From Rhizobiaceae bacterium (GTDB lineage Bacteria; Pseudomonadota; Alphaproteobacteria; Rhizobiales; Rhizobiaceae), in contig JAEPOG010000004.1 of the NCBI GenBank assembly GCA_017643025.1, positions 124,001-188,000 of the forward strand: DNA of 64,000 bases, written 5' to 3'. The position numbers and the translations under genes were made by a program. Every line of letters starts with the position of its first letter. The first letter of the stretch is position 1. The notes below the pieces were generated by a model that saw nothing but the letters and a program-made list of their open reading frames with translations, searched no databases and was not told the DNA's origin. Positions 36,718 to 45,319 of this stretch are shown here, in pieces.

Positions 36718-36770
36718 TGCCCCTCATCCGGCCCTTCGGGCCACCTTCTCCCCGTGAACGGGGAGAAGGA
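36718..36770. repeat. Right terminal inverted repeat of the DUF559 cassette
   Basis: 53 bp. Its reverse complement matches the left repeat at all 51 shared positions, with two extra bases that add one G-C pair to the small inner hairpin (GGCCC-GAAG-GGCC). The 12-bp outer hairpin arms are identical. Confidence 0.95.
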
Positions 36771-38681
36771 CTATCCGCCCCAGTGCCCCTTCGACTTCAT
36801 GTCCTCGATCTCGCGCAGGGCGCGTTCGCGAATGCGCTGGTCACGGATGAGGCGCTCCACCGCCGCGTCGTCGGCGCGGTCGGAATAGCGGAACTCTGAG
36901 TCGGCGTAGCGGTTCACCTCCTGCATGACCATGTCCATGTCGAACGGCCCGCGCAGCTCCTCGATCATGGCTTTCTTGTCGTCATAGGGCCTGTGCATGA
37001 AGGCTTCCGGCGTCTCGAACCATTCGTCGGGAAGCTCGATGTCCATCGCTCGCATCTTGATCGCGTCGGTGACGTTCTTGATGGCGCGGCCGGTGAAGCG
37101 CGGCTCCGCTTCCTTGATCATGTGGAGATAGGTGCCGATGTCGGCGAGCGTTTTCGGTTGGCCGTTCTCCCTCATGAAGCGCTCGTGGACGCGCAAAAGT
37201 CCGTCCTCCTGCGGCTTCGAATGGCTCTCATAGGCCGTGTCCACCGCCCGCTGGATTTCCTGCGCCGCATAGAGCTCGTGCTTGCCGAGCGGGATCTTGT
37301 GGTTCTTGCCGGCAAGCAGCGCAAAGATGTCGATGTAGTCGGCCCGCGTCTGCGGCCCGTCGACCAGCCATCGCGCGCCGGCGCGCTGGCGCAGCGCGTC
37401 ATCGACATTTTCCGGATAGTTGGAAAACATGCCGAAGGAGCAGTTGCCGCGCACGACGGTCATGGCGCCGGAGAAGGCCGACATCAGCACGCCGGTGATC
37501 TCGTGCTGGCCTGCCGATGCCCGGTCGTCGGAACGGCGCGCCGCGACCTGGTCGATATCGTCGATGGTGCCGAAGCCGATGGCGCGCGGGTTGAGCACAT
37601 TGTCGATGAACTGGCGGCAGCTCTGGCCCGACTTGCCCTGATAGGACGATATCTGGTCGACGCCGAAATTCTCGTAATGGAACGGATAGCCGGCAACTTG
37701 GCAGTAGCCCTGCACGATGCCGGCGATCATCTGGATCAGCGTCGTCTTGCCGGTACCGGGCGCGCCGTCGCCGATGAAAGTGAAGAGGAACCCGCCGAGT
37801 TCGACGAACGGGTTCATCTGCCGGTCGAAATCATAGGCCATCAGCATCTTGGCCAGCTTGATCGACTGGTATTTGGCGATGTGGTTGCCGACGACCTCTT
37901 CCGGCTTCTTGAAGGTCATGGTCAGCGGCTTGGTCTTGCGCCCCGGCGCGACGTCGAAGCCGTCGATGGTGAAGTCGTCGCTGTCGAGCCGCATATGCGC
38001 GTTGTCGAACGCGCCCAGCCCGTCGAAGCGGCTCTTGCGCTGCAGTAGGCCCTCGATCGCCTCGGTCGCGAAGGCGCGCGTGCGAGCGGCGAGGTCCTGC
38101 TCGTCCTTGGAACCGGCGAGAGCCGCATCCAGCCCCGCGATCATCGCCTTCAGCGCATCCTGCTGGGTGTCGAAAACGAAGTCCGGTTCGGCGACATCGT
38201 TGGGCGCCTCACCGTCGCTCTCGACCAGCTGCAGCAAATAGGACGCGAAGGCGAACGCGACGACATATGACGACGCGGCCAGCAGCCGCTTGAACGCAGC
38301 AGCGTCCTCGCCTTCCAGCGGCGCGCGCGTATTCTTCGCCTGCAGGCTTTCGAGATCGGAGGCCTTGGCGAAATTGTCGCCGACGGCGAGCGCCACCTGC
38401 AGCCCGCGGCGGGCTCGGTAGAGCACCGTGTGCTGGCCAATGGACAGAAGCTGGTCGCCCGGCCTGACCGCCTGGATCGTCTTCGCGAGCTCCACCTCGC
38501 GCGTGCGCCGCACCGAGCCGGTCGAGACCGGCGAAACAAACCGCCGTCCAGTGCCGGCCAAAGCCGTCTGCGAGCGCCCGGTTCCGTCCTCCATGACGAT
38601 GACCTTGGTCACCATGCTCTGCGCGGTCGGCAGATGCCGGTCGACGTCTTCCTCGGAGATGGTTGTCAGCCCAGTGTCCAT
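36771..38681 (-). CDS. AAA-family ATPase of an uncharacterised operon
   Basis: This 636-aa protein has a 300-residue N-terminal region, then an AAA core: Walker A GDGAPGTGKTT at residues 304-314 and Walker B AIGFGTIDDIDQVA at about 367-380 (Asp-Asp where many have Asp-Glu). Next come a sensor-1-like region VRGNCSFGMFSNYPENVDD and an arginine-finger candidate ALRQRAGARWLVDGP. The C terminus is charged and helical. It resembles MoxR/AAA remodelling ATPases rather than transport ATPases. Spacing to the preceding 381-aa gene is 26 bp. The stop codon TAG lies at the edge of the DUF559 cassette. Confidence 0.82.
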   Translation of the reverse strand: MDTGLTTISEEDVDRHLPTAQSMVTKVIVMEDGTGRSQTALAGTGRRFVSPVSTGSVRRTREVELAKTIQAVRPGDQLLSIGQHTVLYRARRGLQVALAVGDNFAKASDLESLQAKNTRAPLEGEDAAAFKRLLAASSYVVAFAFASYLLQLVESDGEAPNDVAEPDFVFDTQQDALKAMIAGLDAALAGSKDEQDLAARTRAFATEAIEGLLQRKSRFDGLGAFDNAHMRLDSDDFTIDGFDVAPGRKTKPLTMTFKKPEEVVGNHIAKYQSIKLAKMLMAYDFDRQMNPFVELGGFLFTFIGDGAPGTGKTTLIQMIAGIVQGYCQVAGYPFHYENFGVDQISSYQGKSGQSCRQFIDNVLNPRAIGFGTIDDIDQVAARRSDDRASAGQHEITGVLMSAFSGAMTVVRGNCSFGMFSNYPENVDDALRQRAGARWLVDGPQTRADYIDIFALLAGKNHKIPLGKHELYAAQEIQRAVDTAYESHSKPQEDGLLRVHERFMRENGQPKTLADIGTYLHMIKEAEPRFTGRAIKNVTDAIKMRAMDIELPDEWFETPEAFMHRPYDDKKAMIEELRGPFDMDMVMQEVNRYADSEFRYSDRADDAAVERLIRDQRIRERALREIEDMKSKGHWGG

Positions 38682-38707
38682 GCCGTCCTCACAATCCGCC
38701 TGCCGCG

Positions 38708-39853
38708 TCAGACATCGGTGATCACCTTGCCATTGGAGACGATGTGCACCGAGTAGCCGTCGAAAATCTTGCGCGCTTCCTTGGCCGCGTAGAGAAGCTG
38801 GTAAGCCTCATGCGGGATCAGCGCGTGTTTCTGGTACGAGCTGACGCCTTGCCGCGCGGCGTCCAGATCGTCTGTATTGATGTGGAATTCCTCGCGCGCC
38901 GGCTGGCTCGACCAAAGGCCCTTGCGCTCCGGCCGTTCGCTCTTGGAAAACACCTCCTGCACCGTCCAGGTCAGCAACCAGGCGTTCTCCTGACGGCGCA
39001 CCTTGGCGAGGATGTCGGTCACCGTCGAATTGTGCTCGGTGATGCCAGCCGAATAGAACGGCCCCAGCACCACGCGGCGCAGCTGCTTCGGGTGCAACTG
39101 GTCGAAATCCTTGTCGAGATTGCCGGCAATCGTTGCCGGCGACAGCGAATAGGCCGAGTTCTTCTCGGCAAAGTCGTCGAAGCGGTGCGCAAGCTCCGGA
39201 TTGAGCAGTCCTTCGACCGGCAGCGGCACGTCGAGATGTTCACTGAGCGTGCCGTCCTTGGTCACCAGCGCGCTCATCAGGCCGGACGAGGAATCCTCGA
39301 TCGTCGCCATGTAGATGAGCGGCAGGTTCGCCGCGCCGTCGAACACGCCCCAATGGACAAGGTAGTAGGGCCGCATCGTCTTCGGGTTGACCGACAGCTT
39401 GACCGTCCGCGGCAGCACGAAAGGCGAGAAGACGAGATGCTCCTTCACCTCCTCAAGATAGAGCCGCTCGGCCATCGATCGCTGGAGTGCGGCCGGAAAC
39501 GCCTTGTGGCGCAGGATGAAGTCGGCCATCTCGGCGCGGATCTGGTCGGGCAGCGGAATGGCCGATAGCCGCTCCTCGGCTGTCTTGCGGTCGTTCTCAA
39601 GCTCCAGGACATTCTGGAAGACCGGATAGCCGCTCTCGGCGCGGCTGATGCGGAACGTGTCGGCAAAGGCCAGCCGGTTCTCCCAGCAGGCGAAGGACTT
39701 CTCCAGCCGCTCCAGATATTCGGTGACGATGCTCGCCACCGTTTCATGCCGGTAGAGCGGCGAGCGGTCGTCGCGCAGAAATATGTCGAGGCCGGCCAAC
39801 GCCGCCGATATGGCGTCGAAATAGCGGCGCGCGGCGTCGGACGCGGCATTCAT
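38708..39853 (-). CDS. Uncharacterised 381-aa protein of the AAA operon
   Basis: I do not recognise a family. The protein is soluble, with no signal or membrane segment: a helical N-terminal half (residues 1-120, with YLERLEKSFACWENRLAF) and a mixed C-terminal half containing NPKTMRPYYLVHWGVFDGAANLPLIYMATIEDSS, QLRRVVLGPFYSAGITEHNSTV and ENAWLLTWTVQEVFSKSE. It lies 21 bp after the coiled-coil gene and 26 bp before the AAA ATPase, so it is a core operon member. Confidence 0.8.
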   Translation of the reverse strand: MNAASDAARRYFDAISAALAGLDIFLRDDRSPLYRHETVASIVTEYLERLEKSFACWENRLAFADTFRISRAESGYPVFQNVLELENDRKTAEERLSAIPLPDQIRAEMADFILRHKAFPAALQRSMAERLYLEEVKEHLVFSPFVLPRTVKLSVNPKTMRPYYLVHWGVFDGAANLPLIYMATIEDSSSGLMSALVTKDGTLSEHLDVPLPVEGLLNPELAHRFDDFAEKNSAYSLSPATIAGNLDKDFDQLHPKQLRRVVLGPFYSAGITEHNSTVTDILAKVRRQENAWLLTWTVQEVFSKSERPERKGLWSSQPAREEFHINTDDLDAARQGVSSYQKHALIPHEAYQLLYAAKEARKIFDGYSVHIVSNGKVITDV

Positions 39854-39874
39854 CGATTGATGCTCCGCTGCCGG

Positions 39875-40963
39875 TTACGGCCTCACATAGTCCGCCGAAT
39901 TGTGCTTGCGCATGACCTCTTCGAAGCGCCGCGCGAAGGCGTCGTCGGCAAGCTTCTTGCGCCGCTGGATGTCTTCGGTGGCGAGCATGTTCTTCTCGTG
40001 CATTTCGAGCAGGTCGCCGATGTGCTTCTGCGCGGCGGCGCCGATGCCGGCCATTGTCTGCTCGGCGGTCGTATCCACCTGGCTGCCCAGCGTGTTGATC
40101 TTGTGCGCCACGTCCTGCTGCGCGGCCGTCTTCAAAGAGTCCTCCAGCGCCTTGTAGAGTACGATGCGCTGCTCTGTATCGATGGTCAGCTTGTTGATCA
40201 GCGTGTTCTGCGCTGCGATCTGGTTGTTGAGCGAGTCGACGAAGGTCTGGAACATGGAGGTGTAGCGCTCCAGCGTCTGGCTCTCGGCCAGCAACTCCTG
40301 CTCCTTCGCCTGCTGTTCGTTGTACTCGGTCGCGAGCTTGGAGCGCTCGCCCTCAAGGTCCGTGCGCTCCTTCTGGCTGGTCGACGCCGCGATCTTGTTT
40401 TCGAGATCGAGCAGCATCGGGTTGAGTTCCTCGATACGCTTTTGCGTCGCTTCAAGGCTCGCCATCGCCTGCTTGCGGCGCTCAATGACCTGGGCGAGGC
40501 TCGCTTCTGACGTCTTGTAGCGCTGGTCGAGGATGTTCTTCTGGTCCTTGAGGATGCCGACGATCGTGTCGGACTTGGCGAGCAGCTCCTGAAGGTTGCC
40601 GGCGAGCGACATGTTGCGCACGCGTTCGGTGCGCATGCGCTGTTTGCGCTGGGCGGAAAACAGGCCGATGAAATTCTCCCAGCCGGTGTAGCTCTTCATC
40701 GACTCGAATTCGGCGCCGAAGACGTTTGTGGCGTCCTCCAGCCCGATGATCAGGTCGGCGATGTTGCCTTCCATCACTTTCTGCTGGCGCAGCACATCTT
40801 CGATGCGGGCGTTTTCGATATCAAAGTCGGCAGCGCCGATCTTGGTGTCGGTCTTGGCGATCTCCTCGAGCAGCACCCCCGACTGCTCGATCTTGGAACG
40901 CATTTCCTCGACCACTTTCTTGGTCTTGGCGATTTCGGTGTCGAAATTCTGCAAAGTGGCCAT
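39875..40963 (-). CDS. Coiled-coil protein, first gene of the AAA operon
   Basis: The 362-aa protein is almost all alpha-helical with long heptad stretches (about residues 5-60 and 130-250: NQQ-rich, Glu/Lys/Gln). A central TGWENFIGLFSAQRKQRMR motif and NMSLAGNLQELLAKSDTIVGILKDQKN resemble the TelA toxic-anion resistance/PspA-like helical scaffolds, though I would not assign either family. No transmembrane segment. It may be the oligomeric partner that the AAA ATPase remodels, with the DUF2333 protein as the membrane component. Confidence 0.8.
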   Translation of the reverse strand: MATLQNFDTEIAKTKKVVEEMRSKIEQSGVLLEEIAKTDTKIGAADFDIENARIEDVLRQQKVMEGNIADLIIGLEDATNVFGAEFESMKSYTGWENFIGLFSAQRKQRMRTERVRNMSLAGNLQELLAKSDTIVGILKDQKNILDQRYKTSEASLAQVIERRKQAMASLEATQKRIEELNPMLLDLENKIAASTSQKERTDLEGERSKLATEYNEQQAKEQELLAESQTLERYTSMFQTFVDSLNNQIAAQNTLINKLTIDTEQRIVLYKALEDSLKTAAQQDVAHKINTLGSQVDTTAEQTMAGIGAAAQKHIGDLLEMHEKNMLATEDIQRRKKLADDAFARRFEEVMRKHNSADYVRP

Positions 40964-41036
40964 TGGCTGGAGTTCCTCGCCCTGAACGGTTCCGAGGCAA
41001 TATATGCAGCGCCCCTAACGATTAAAAGACTGGCCT

Positions 41037-41651
41037 TTACCCGGCCGAGAAGCCTACGAAATCCTCGGCGGGCCAGCGGCCCATTTCTTCTTCCCAGTGG
41101 CGGCGGCAAAGCGAGACATATTTGTCCTCGCCACCGATCTCCACTTGCGCCCCCCGGTGCAGCACCTTGCCATCCGGCCCGAGACGCACGACCATCGTCG
41201 CCTTGCGCCCACACCGGCAGATCGTACGGATTTCGCGCAGATCGTCGGCAAGGGCCAGAAGCGCCTTCGAACCAGGGAAGAGCTGGCCCTGGAAATCGAC
41301 GCGCAGGCCGTAGCACATGACGGGCACGCCCTCCCGGTCAGCGAGCCGCGCCAGCTGCCACACCTGCTCCTCGGTGAGGAACTGCGCCTCATCCACGAAC
41401 ACGCAGTGGACGGTCGCGTCCGCATGGCGCTCCGCCACCATGGCAAACAGGTCGTCGTCCGGTCCGAACGTATCGGCGTCCGCCGCCAGTCCGATCCGTG
41501 AGCCGATGCGCCCTCGCCCCGCCCGATCGTCGAGCGCGGCTATGAACAGCATCGTGGTCATGCCGCGCTCGCGATAATTGTACGAAGCCTGCAGCAGCGC
41601 CGTCGACTTGCCGGCGTTCATCGTCGAGTAGTGGAAATAGAGCTTGGCCAT
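41037..41651 (-). CDS. tdk: Thymidine kinase
   Basis: Type II thymidine kinase, 204 aa, phosphorylating thymidine in salvage. The P-loop STMNAGKSTALLQASYNY is at residues 9-26, Walker B/catalytic Glu in VFVDEAQFL, and the lasso zinc site has CRCGRKA with a second Cys near CRRHW. ATG 41651 starts directly before the first strand; the open frame extends 23 codons upstream without support. Confidence 0.95.
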   Translation of the reverse strand: MAKLYFHYSTMNAGKSTALLQASYNYRERGMTTMLFIAALDDRAGRGRIGSRIGLAADADTFGPDDDLFAMVAERHADATVHCVFVDEAQFLTEEQVWQLARLADREGVPVMCYGLRVDFQGQLFPGSKALLALADDLREIRTICRCGRKATMVVRLGPDGKVLHRGAQVEIGGEDKYVSLCRRHWEEEMGRWPAEDFVGFSAG

Positions 41652-41829
41652 GGGCCTAAAGAGCGCAATCCGGCGCGGGATGGGAGTGGCTTGCACCGGC
41701 CTTCCACGGAAAAGCGGCATGCTCAGCGCTTGAAACAGCTGGCCTATGGTGCTTGGTTCATGAGCAGGCGCTTGGCCAATCGAGCCGCGCGACGTTCAGA
41801 AATGCAATTTCAACGGGAGTTATGAGCAC

Positions 41830-42777
41830 ATGACACGCACCAGATCGATCACAGTCGCCCTTGGCCTGGCGGCCGCCCTTTCCACGAGCGCCGCATTCGC
41901 TGCCGATCCCGAAAGCTGCAAGTCTGTTACGTTCTCCGATGTCGGCTGGACCGACATCACCGCCACCACCGCCACCGCTTCGGTCGTACTCGACGCACTG
42001 GGCTATGAGCCCGAGACGCAGGTTCTTTCGGTGCCGGTGACCTATGCTTCGCTCAAGAACAAGGACATCGACGTCTTCCTCGGTAACTGGATGCCGACGA
42101 TGGAAGCAGACATCGCGCCCTATCGCGAGGATGGCTCGGTGGAGACGCTGGTTACCAACCTCGAAGGCGCGAAATACACGCTCGCAGTGCCGCAATATAC
42201 CTATGACGCAGGGCTCCAGAGCTTCGAGGACATCGCGAAGTTCAGGGACGAACTCGACGGCAAGATCTACGGCATCGAACCCGGCAACGACGGCAACCGT
42301 CTGATCCTCGACATGATCGCCAACGACACCTTCGGCCTGAGCGGCTTCGAGGTGGTCGAAAGCTCCGAGGCCGGCATGCTGTCGCAGGTGCAGCGCGCCG
42401 CAAATTCGCAGGAACACGTCGTGTTCCTCGGTTGGGAGCCGCATCCGATGAACGCCAACATAGACATGGCATATCTTGCCGGCGGCGATGACGTGTTCGG
42501 GCCGAACTATGGCGGCGCGACCGTGCACACCAATGTGCGCGCCGGCTTTGCGGACGACTGCCCGAACCTCGGCAAGCTGTTTTCCAACATGGTCTTTTCG
42601 CTCCAGATGGAAAACGAGATCATGGGCGCCATCCTGAATGACGGCGAGGACGCAGAGGATGCCGCCACCACATGGCTCAAGGCCAATCCCGATGCCGTCG
42701 GCCCCTGGCTCGCAGGCGTGACAACGTTTGACGGCGGCGACGCGATGGCTGCCGTGAAGTCACACCTCGGCATGTAA
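41830..42777 (+). CDS. choX: Choline ABC transporter, periplasmic binding protein
   Basis: The 315-aa protein starts with a signal peptide (MTRTRSITVALGLAAALSTS, cleaved at AFA/AD) and has the OpuAC/ProX-type fold. Ligand-pocket motifs of ChoX are visible: DVGWTDITATTATASVVLDALGYEP, VFLGNWMPTMEADI, YGIEPGNDGNRLILDMI and VFLGWEPHPMN, with Trp and Tyr residues forming the aromatic cage for the quaternary amine. It heads the choXWV operon. ChoX of Sinorhizobium binds choline with high affinity. Confidence 0.93.
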   Translation: MTRTRSITVALGLAAALSTSAAFAADPESCKSVTFSDVGWTDITATTATASVVLDALGYEPETQVLSVPVTYASLKNKDIDVFLGNWMPTMEADIAPYREDGSVETLVTNLEGAKYTLAVPQYTYDAGLQSFEDIAKFRDELDGKIYGIEPGNDGNRLILDMIANDTFGLSGFEVVESSEAGMLSQVQRAANSQEHVVFLGWEPHPMNANIDMAYLAGGDDVFGPNYGGATVHTNVRAGFADDCPNLGKLFSNMVFSLQMENEIMGAILNDGEDAEDAATTWLKANPDAVGPWLAGVTTFDGGDAMAAVKSHLGM

Positions 42778-42880
42778 GGCCAGTGCCGCATTGATCACGG
42801 GCGGTCGCGGCACACCGCGGCCGCCCGAAACTTAAGCGAGCGGGGCGGCTCCAATAGCCTGTCCCGCGTCCGGAGGGGAC

Positions 42881-43735
42881 ATGGACTTCATTTCGGAGTG
42901 GGTTTCCGCGTGGAAAATCCCGATCGGCCGCTGGGGACGCGAATTTTTCGACTTCCTCACCACCAACTTTGCCTGGTTTTTCGACACGCTCGCCGACGGC
43001 CTCGCGACAGTTCTCGACGGACTGACCGATCTCCTGCTCTGGTTCCCTCCGATTGTCGTGGTAATCGCCATCGCCGCTCTCGCCTGGTTCCTCAAGCGCT
43101 CCTGGAAACTGGCAATCGGCGTCGCGCTCGGCCTCCTTTTCATCATCAACCAGGACCTCTGGCAAGAAACGGTGGAGACGCTTGTCCTCGTCGTCGCAGC
43201 GGCAACGGTTTCCATGGCGATCGGCGTTCCGATCGGCATCTGGGCCGCGCACAACGAGCGGGTCTATCGCGTGCTGCAGCCGATTCTCGACCTGATGCAG
43301 ACCCTGCCGACCTTCGTCTATCTGATCCCGGTGCTGATCCTGTTCGGTCTGGGCGCCGCGCCCGGCCTGATCGTGACCGTCATCTTTGCCTCCCCCGCCC
43401 CGATCCGGCTCACCTATCTCGGCATCACATCGGTCCCGAAACCCATGCTCGAAGCCGGGCAGGCATTCGGCGCAACGAAACGACAACTCCTCTGGAAAGT
43501 GGAACTGCCTTCGGCGTTGCCGACTATCATGGCCGGGCTGACGCAATGCATCATGCTCTCGCTCTCGATGGTCGTCATAGCCGCGCTGATCGGCGCCAAC
43601 GGGCTCGGCAAACCGGTCGTGCGCGCGCTCAATTCGGTCAACATCCCGCTAGGGCTGGAGGCCGGTCTCGCCATCGTTGTGCTTGCCATCATCCTTGACC
43701 GCATGGCGCGCATCGGCGGGGAGCAGCGCAAATGA
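42881..43735 (+). CDS. choW: Choline ABC transporter, permease
   Basis: Integral membrane permease of 284 aa with about seven helices and the binding-protein-dependent transport signature EAGQAFGATKRQLLWKVELPSALPTIMAGL (the EAA loop contacting the ATPase). It lies 103 bp after choX and overlaps choV by 4 bp (ATGA), so the three are one operon. Confidence 0.94.
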   Translation: MDFISEWVSAWKIPIGRWGREFFDFLTTNFAWFFDTLADGLATVLDGLTDLLLWFPPIVVVIAIAALAWFLKRSWKLAIGVALGLLFIINQDLWQETVETLVLVVAAATVSMAIGVPIGIWAAHNERVYRVLQPILDLMQTLPTFVYLIPVLILFGLGAAPGLIVTVIFASPAPIRLTYLGITSVPKPMLEAGQAFGATKRQLLWKVELPSALPTIMAGLTQCIMLSLSMVVIAALIGANGLGKPVVRALNSVNIPLGLEAGLAIVVLAIILDRMARIGGEQRK

Positions 43736-44919
43736 GCGCCGCCGTCGAATTCCGCGGCGTCGACATCATCTTCGGTGACGACAAGCAGGTCGCCGCTGCC
43801 CTGCCGATGCTGGACAGCGGTGTCGATCGGGCCGAGATGCTCGAAAAGACCGGCGCGGTTCTGGGCTGCGCAGGCTGCGACCTGACCGTCGAGCAGGGCG
43901 AGATTTCCGTGCTGATGGGCTTGTCCGGGTCCGGCAAGTCGACACTGCTGCGAGCCGTCAACGGCCTTAACAAGGTCACGCGCGGCGAGGTCACCGTCCA
44001 TGACGGCGACTGGCATGCTGACGTGGTGACGTGCTCGGCCGACGAGTTGCGCAAGATCCGGCGCGAATGCGTCGCCATGGTGTTCCAGCAGTTTGCCCTG
44101 CTGCCGTGGCGGACTGTCGCCGAGAATGTCGGCTTCGGTCTGGAGCTTGCCGGCGTGCCTGCGAAGGAGCGCGAAGAGCGCGTCGCCCGTCAGCTGGAAC
44201 TCGTCCATCTCGACCAGTGGGCAAAGAAATACGCTCACGAACTTTCCGGCGGCATGCAGCAGCGCGTCGGCCTCGCCCGCGCCTTCGCCACCGAGGCGCC
44301 GATCCTGCTCATGGACGAGCCGTTTTCGGCACTCGACCCTCTGATCCGCACAAAGCTCCAGGATGAACTCATCGAACTTCAGGCGCGTCTGAAGAAGACG
44401 ATTCTCTTCGTCAGCCACGATCTCGAAGAAGCACTGAAAATCGGCAACCGCATCACGATCATGGAAGGCGGCCGCATCGTGCAGACCGGCACGCCCGAAG
44501 AGATCGTGCTCTCCCCGGCCAACGACTATGTCCGCGACTTCATCGCCAACGTGAACCCGCTTTCAGTGCTGACTGCATGGAACGTGATGCGGGACGTGCG
44601 CGATCTCGAAACCGCCGGCGACGGATGGCTGTGGCTCGACCGCAGGCAGACCACCCGCTTCCAGCTTGACCGGAACGGGTTGGTCATCGGCGCGGAACGT
44701 AACGAACGGCCGGCGATGTGGACCTCATGCGACCCACTGGAAACGCTGCCACCTGATGCCCACCCCGTCTATTGGGCTAAGCCCGGAACGCCGCTCCGGC
44801 TGGTCATGCACGCGATGCACCAGTCGCACACCGCGCCGGTCGCCATCTTCGACGAGCAATCGCGTTTCCTTGGCGCGATCGGGGTGCGCGACGTGCTGAA
44901 GGCGATTCTGCGTCGCTGA
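43732..44919 (+). CDS. choV: Choline ABC transporter, ATPase
   Basis: The 395-aa ATPase has Walker [10 protein letters not shown] (about residue 63), Q-loop [11 protein letters not shown], signature [14 protein letters not shown], Walker [13 protein letters not shown] and switch His in [11 protein letters not shown]. The C-terminal extension after residue 270 replaces a full CBS pair; only its last part ([26 protein letters not shown]) looks CBS-like. This is usual for the ChoV/ProV/OpuAA group. It powers uptake of choline, a precursor of glycine betaine. Confidence 0.94.
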   Translation: MSAAVEFRGVDIIFGDDKQVAAALPMLDSGVDRAEMLEKTGAVLGCAGCDLTVEQGEISVLMGLSGSGKSTLLRAVNGLNKVTRGEVTVHDGDWHADVVTCSADELRKIRRECVAMVFQQFALLPWRTVAENVGFGLELAGVPAKEREERVARQLELVHLDQWAKKYAHELSGGMQQRVGLARAFATEAPILLMDEPFSALDPLIRTKLQDELIELQARLKKTILFVSHDLEEALKIGNRITIMEGGRIVQTGTPEEIVLSPANDYVRDFIANVNPLSVLTAWNVMRDVRDLETAGDGWLWLDRRQTTRFQLDRNGLVIGAERNERPAMWTSCDPLETLPPDAHPVYWAKPGTPLRLVMHAMHQSHTAPVAIFDEQSRFLGAIGVRDVLKAILRR

Positions 44920-44951
44920 GGGCGCAGGCGCCACACTCCCTGCCGATTGCC

Positions 44952-44980
44952 CCGGCGGAACGGAGCCGGCCTGTTTTTTT
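44952..44980 (+). terminator. Probable terminator of choXWV
   Basis: CCGGC (44952-44956) and GCCGG (44965-44969) pair over an 8-nt loop, with seven T starting four bases later and a further T5 run at 44982. The stem is short, so strength is uncertain. Confidence 0.5.
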
Positions 44981-45091
44981 GTTTTTGCATCGCAATAGTG
45001 TTATGCTGCAGTGCACACTGTGATTGTCGGTCGCAGGATTGACACGAGGCCGCTTCAAACTGGCGTCGTCCAAGAAGAAAGGAGGCAGAAA

Positions 45092-45292
45092 ATGCCCAGA
45101 CACGACATCGACCCGTTGGCACACAGGCGGCTCAGGGCGAGCAGCGGCGCGAGCCGTGTCCTGCGCACGAAGCGCAGGATCGAGTCCAAGCCGGTGGCGT
45201 CGCCTTCGCAGGCAATTAGCCGAACCGGGCCGAAATCCGCACCCCAGCCGCAGGAGCCAAGGCCCGGTTGCAGCGCATGGTGGAGCTTCTGA
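45092..45292 (+). CDS. Possible small basic protein before otsB
   Basis: The 400-bp gap between choV and otsB contains a 66-codon frame whose ATG follows GAAAGGAGG at an ideal 6-bp spacing. That is the best ribosome binding site in the region. The product is Arg/Ser/Pro-rich (pI high) and ends GCSAWWSF. I recognise no family. It ends 27 bp before otsB and may be a leader or small partner of the trehalose genes. Confidence 0.45.
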   Translation: MPRHDIDPLAHRRLRASSGASRVLRTKRRIESKPVASPSQAISRTGPKSAPQPQEPRPGCSAWWSF

Positions 45293-45319
45293 CCACAAGA
45301 GTGAACACCTTACCGACAG

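Larger units (their letters stand above)
36238..36770 (-). mobile_element. 533-bp DUF559 cassette with hairpin terminal inverted repeats
   Basis: The element is bounded by near-identical inverted repeats (36238-36288 and 36718-36770) and by a 4-bp direct repeat CTAT at 36234-36237 and 36771-36774. One gene, a DUF559 endonuclease, fills the inside. Deleting the element with one CTAT joins the ATPase gene to the DUF6638-like gene as GGATAGTGGAT, with stop TAG and start GTG sharing a base, a plausible ancestral junction. The repeats belong to the palindromic type that is abundant between genes in rhizobia (RIME-like). That this is a mobile unit is inferred from its structure. Confidence 0.75.

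Noticed and set aside
36238..36770. Counting the hairpin repeats as ordinary terminators of the AAA gene
   Set aside because: Neither hairpin is followed by a T run on the minus strand, and the same operon continues beyond them.
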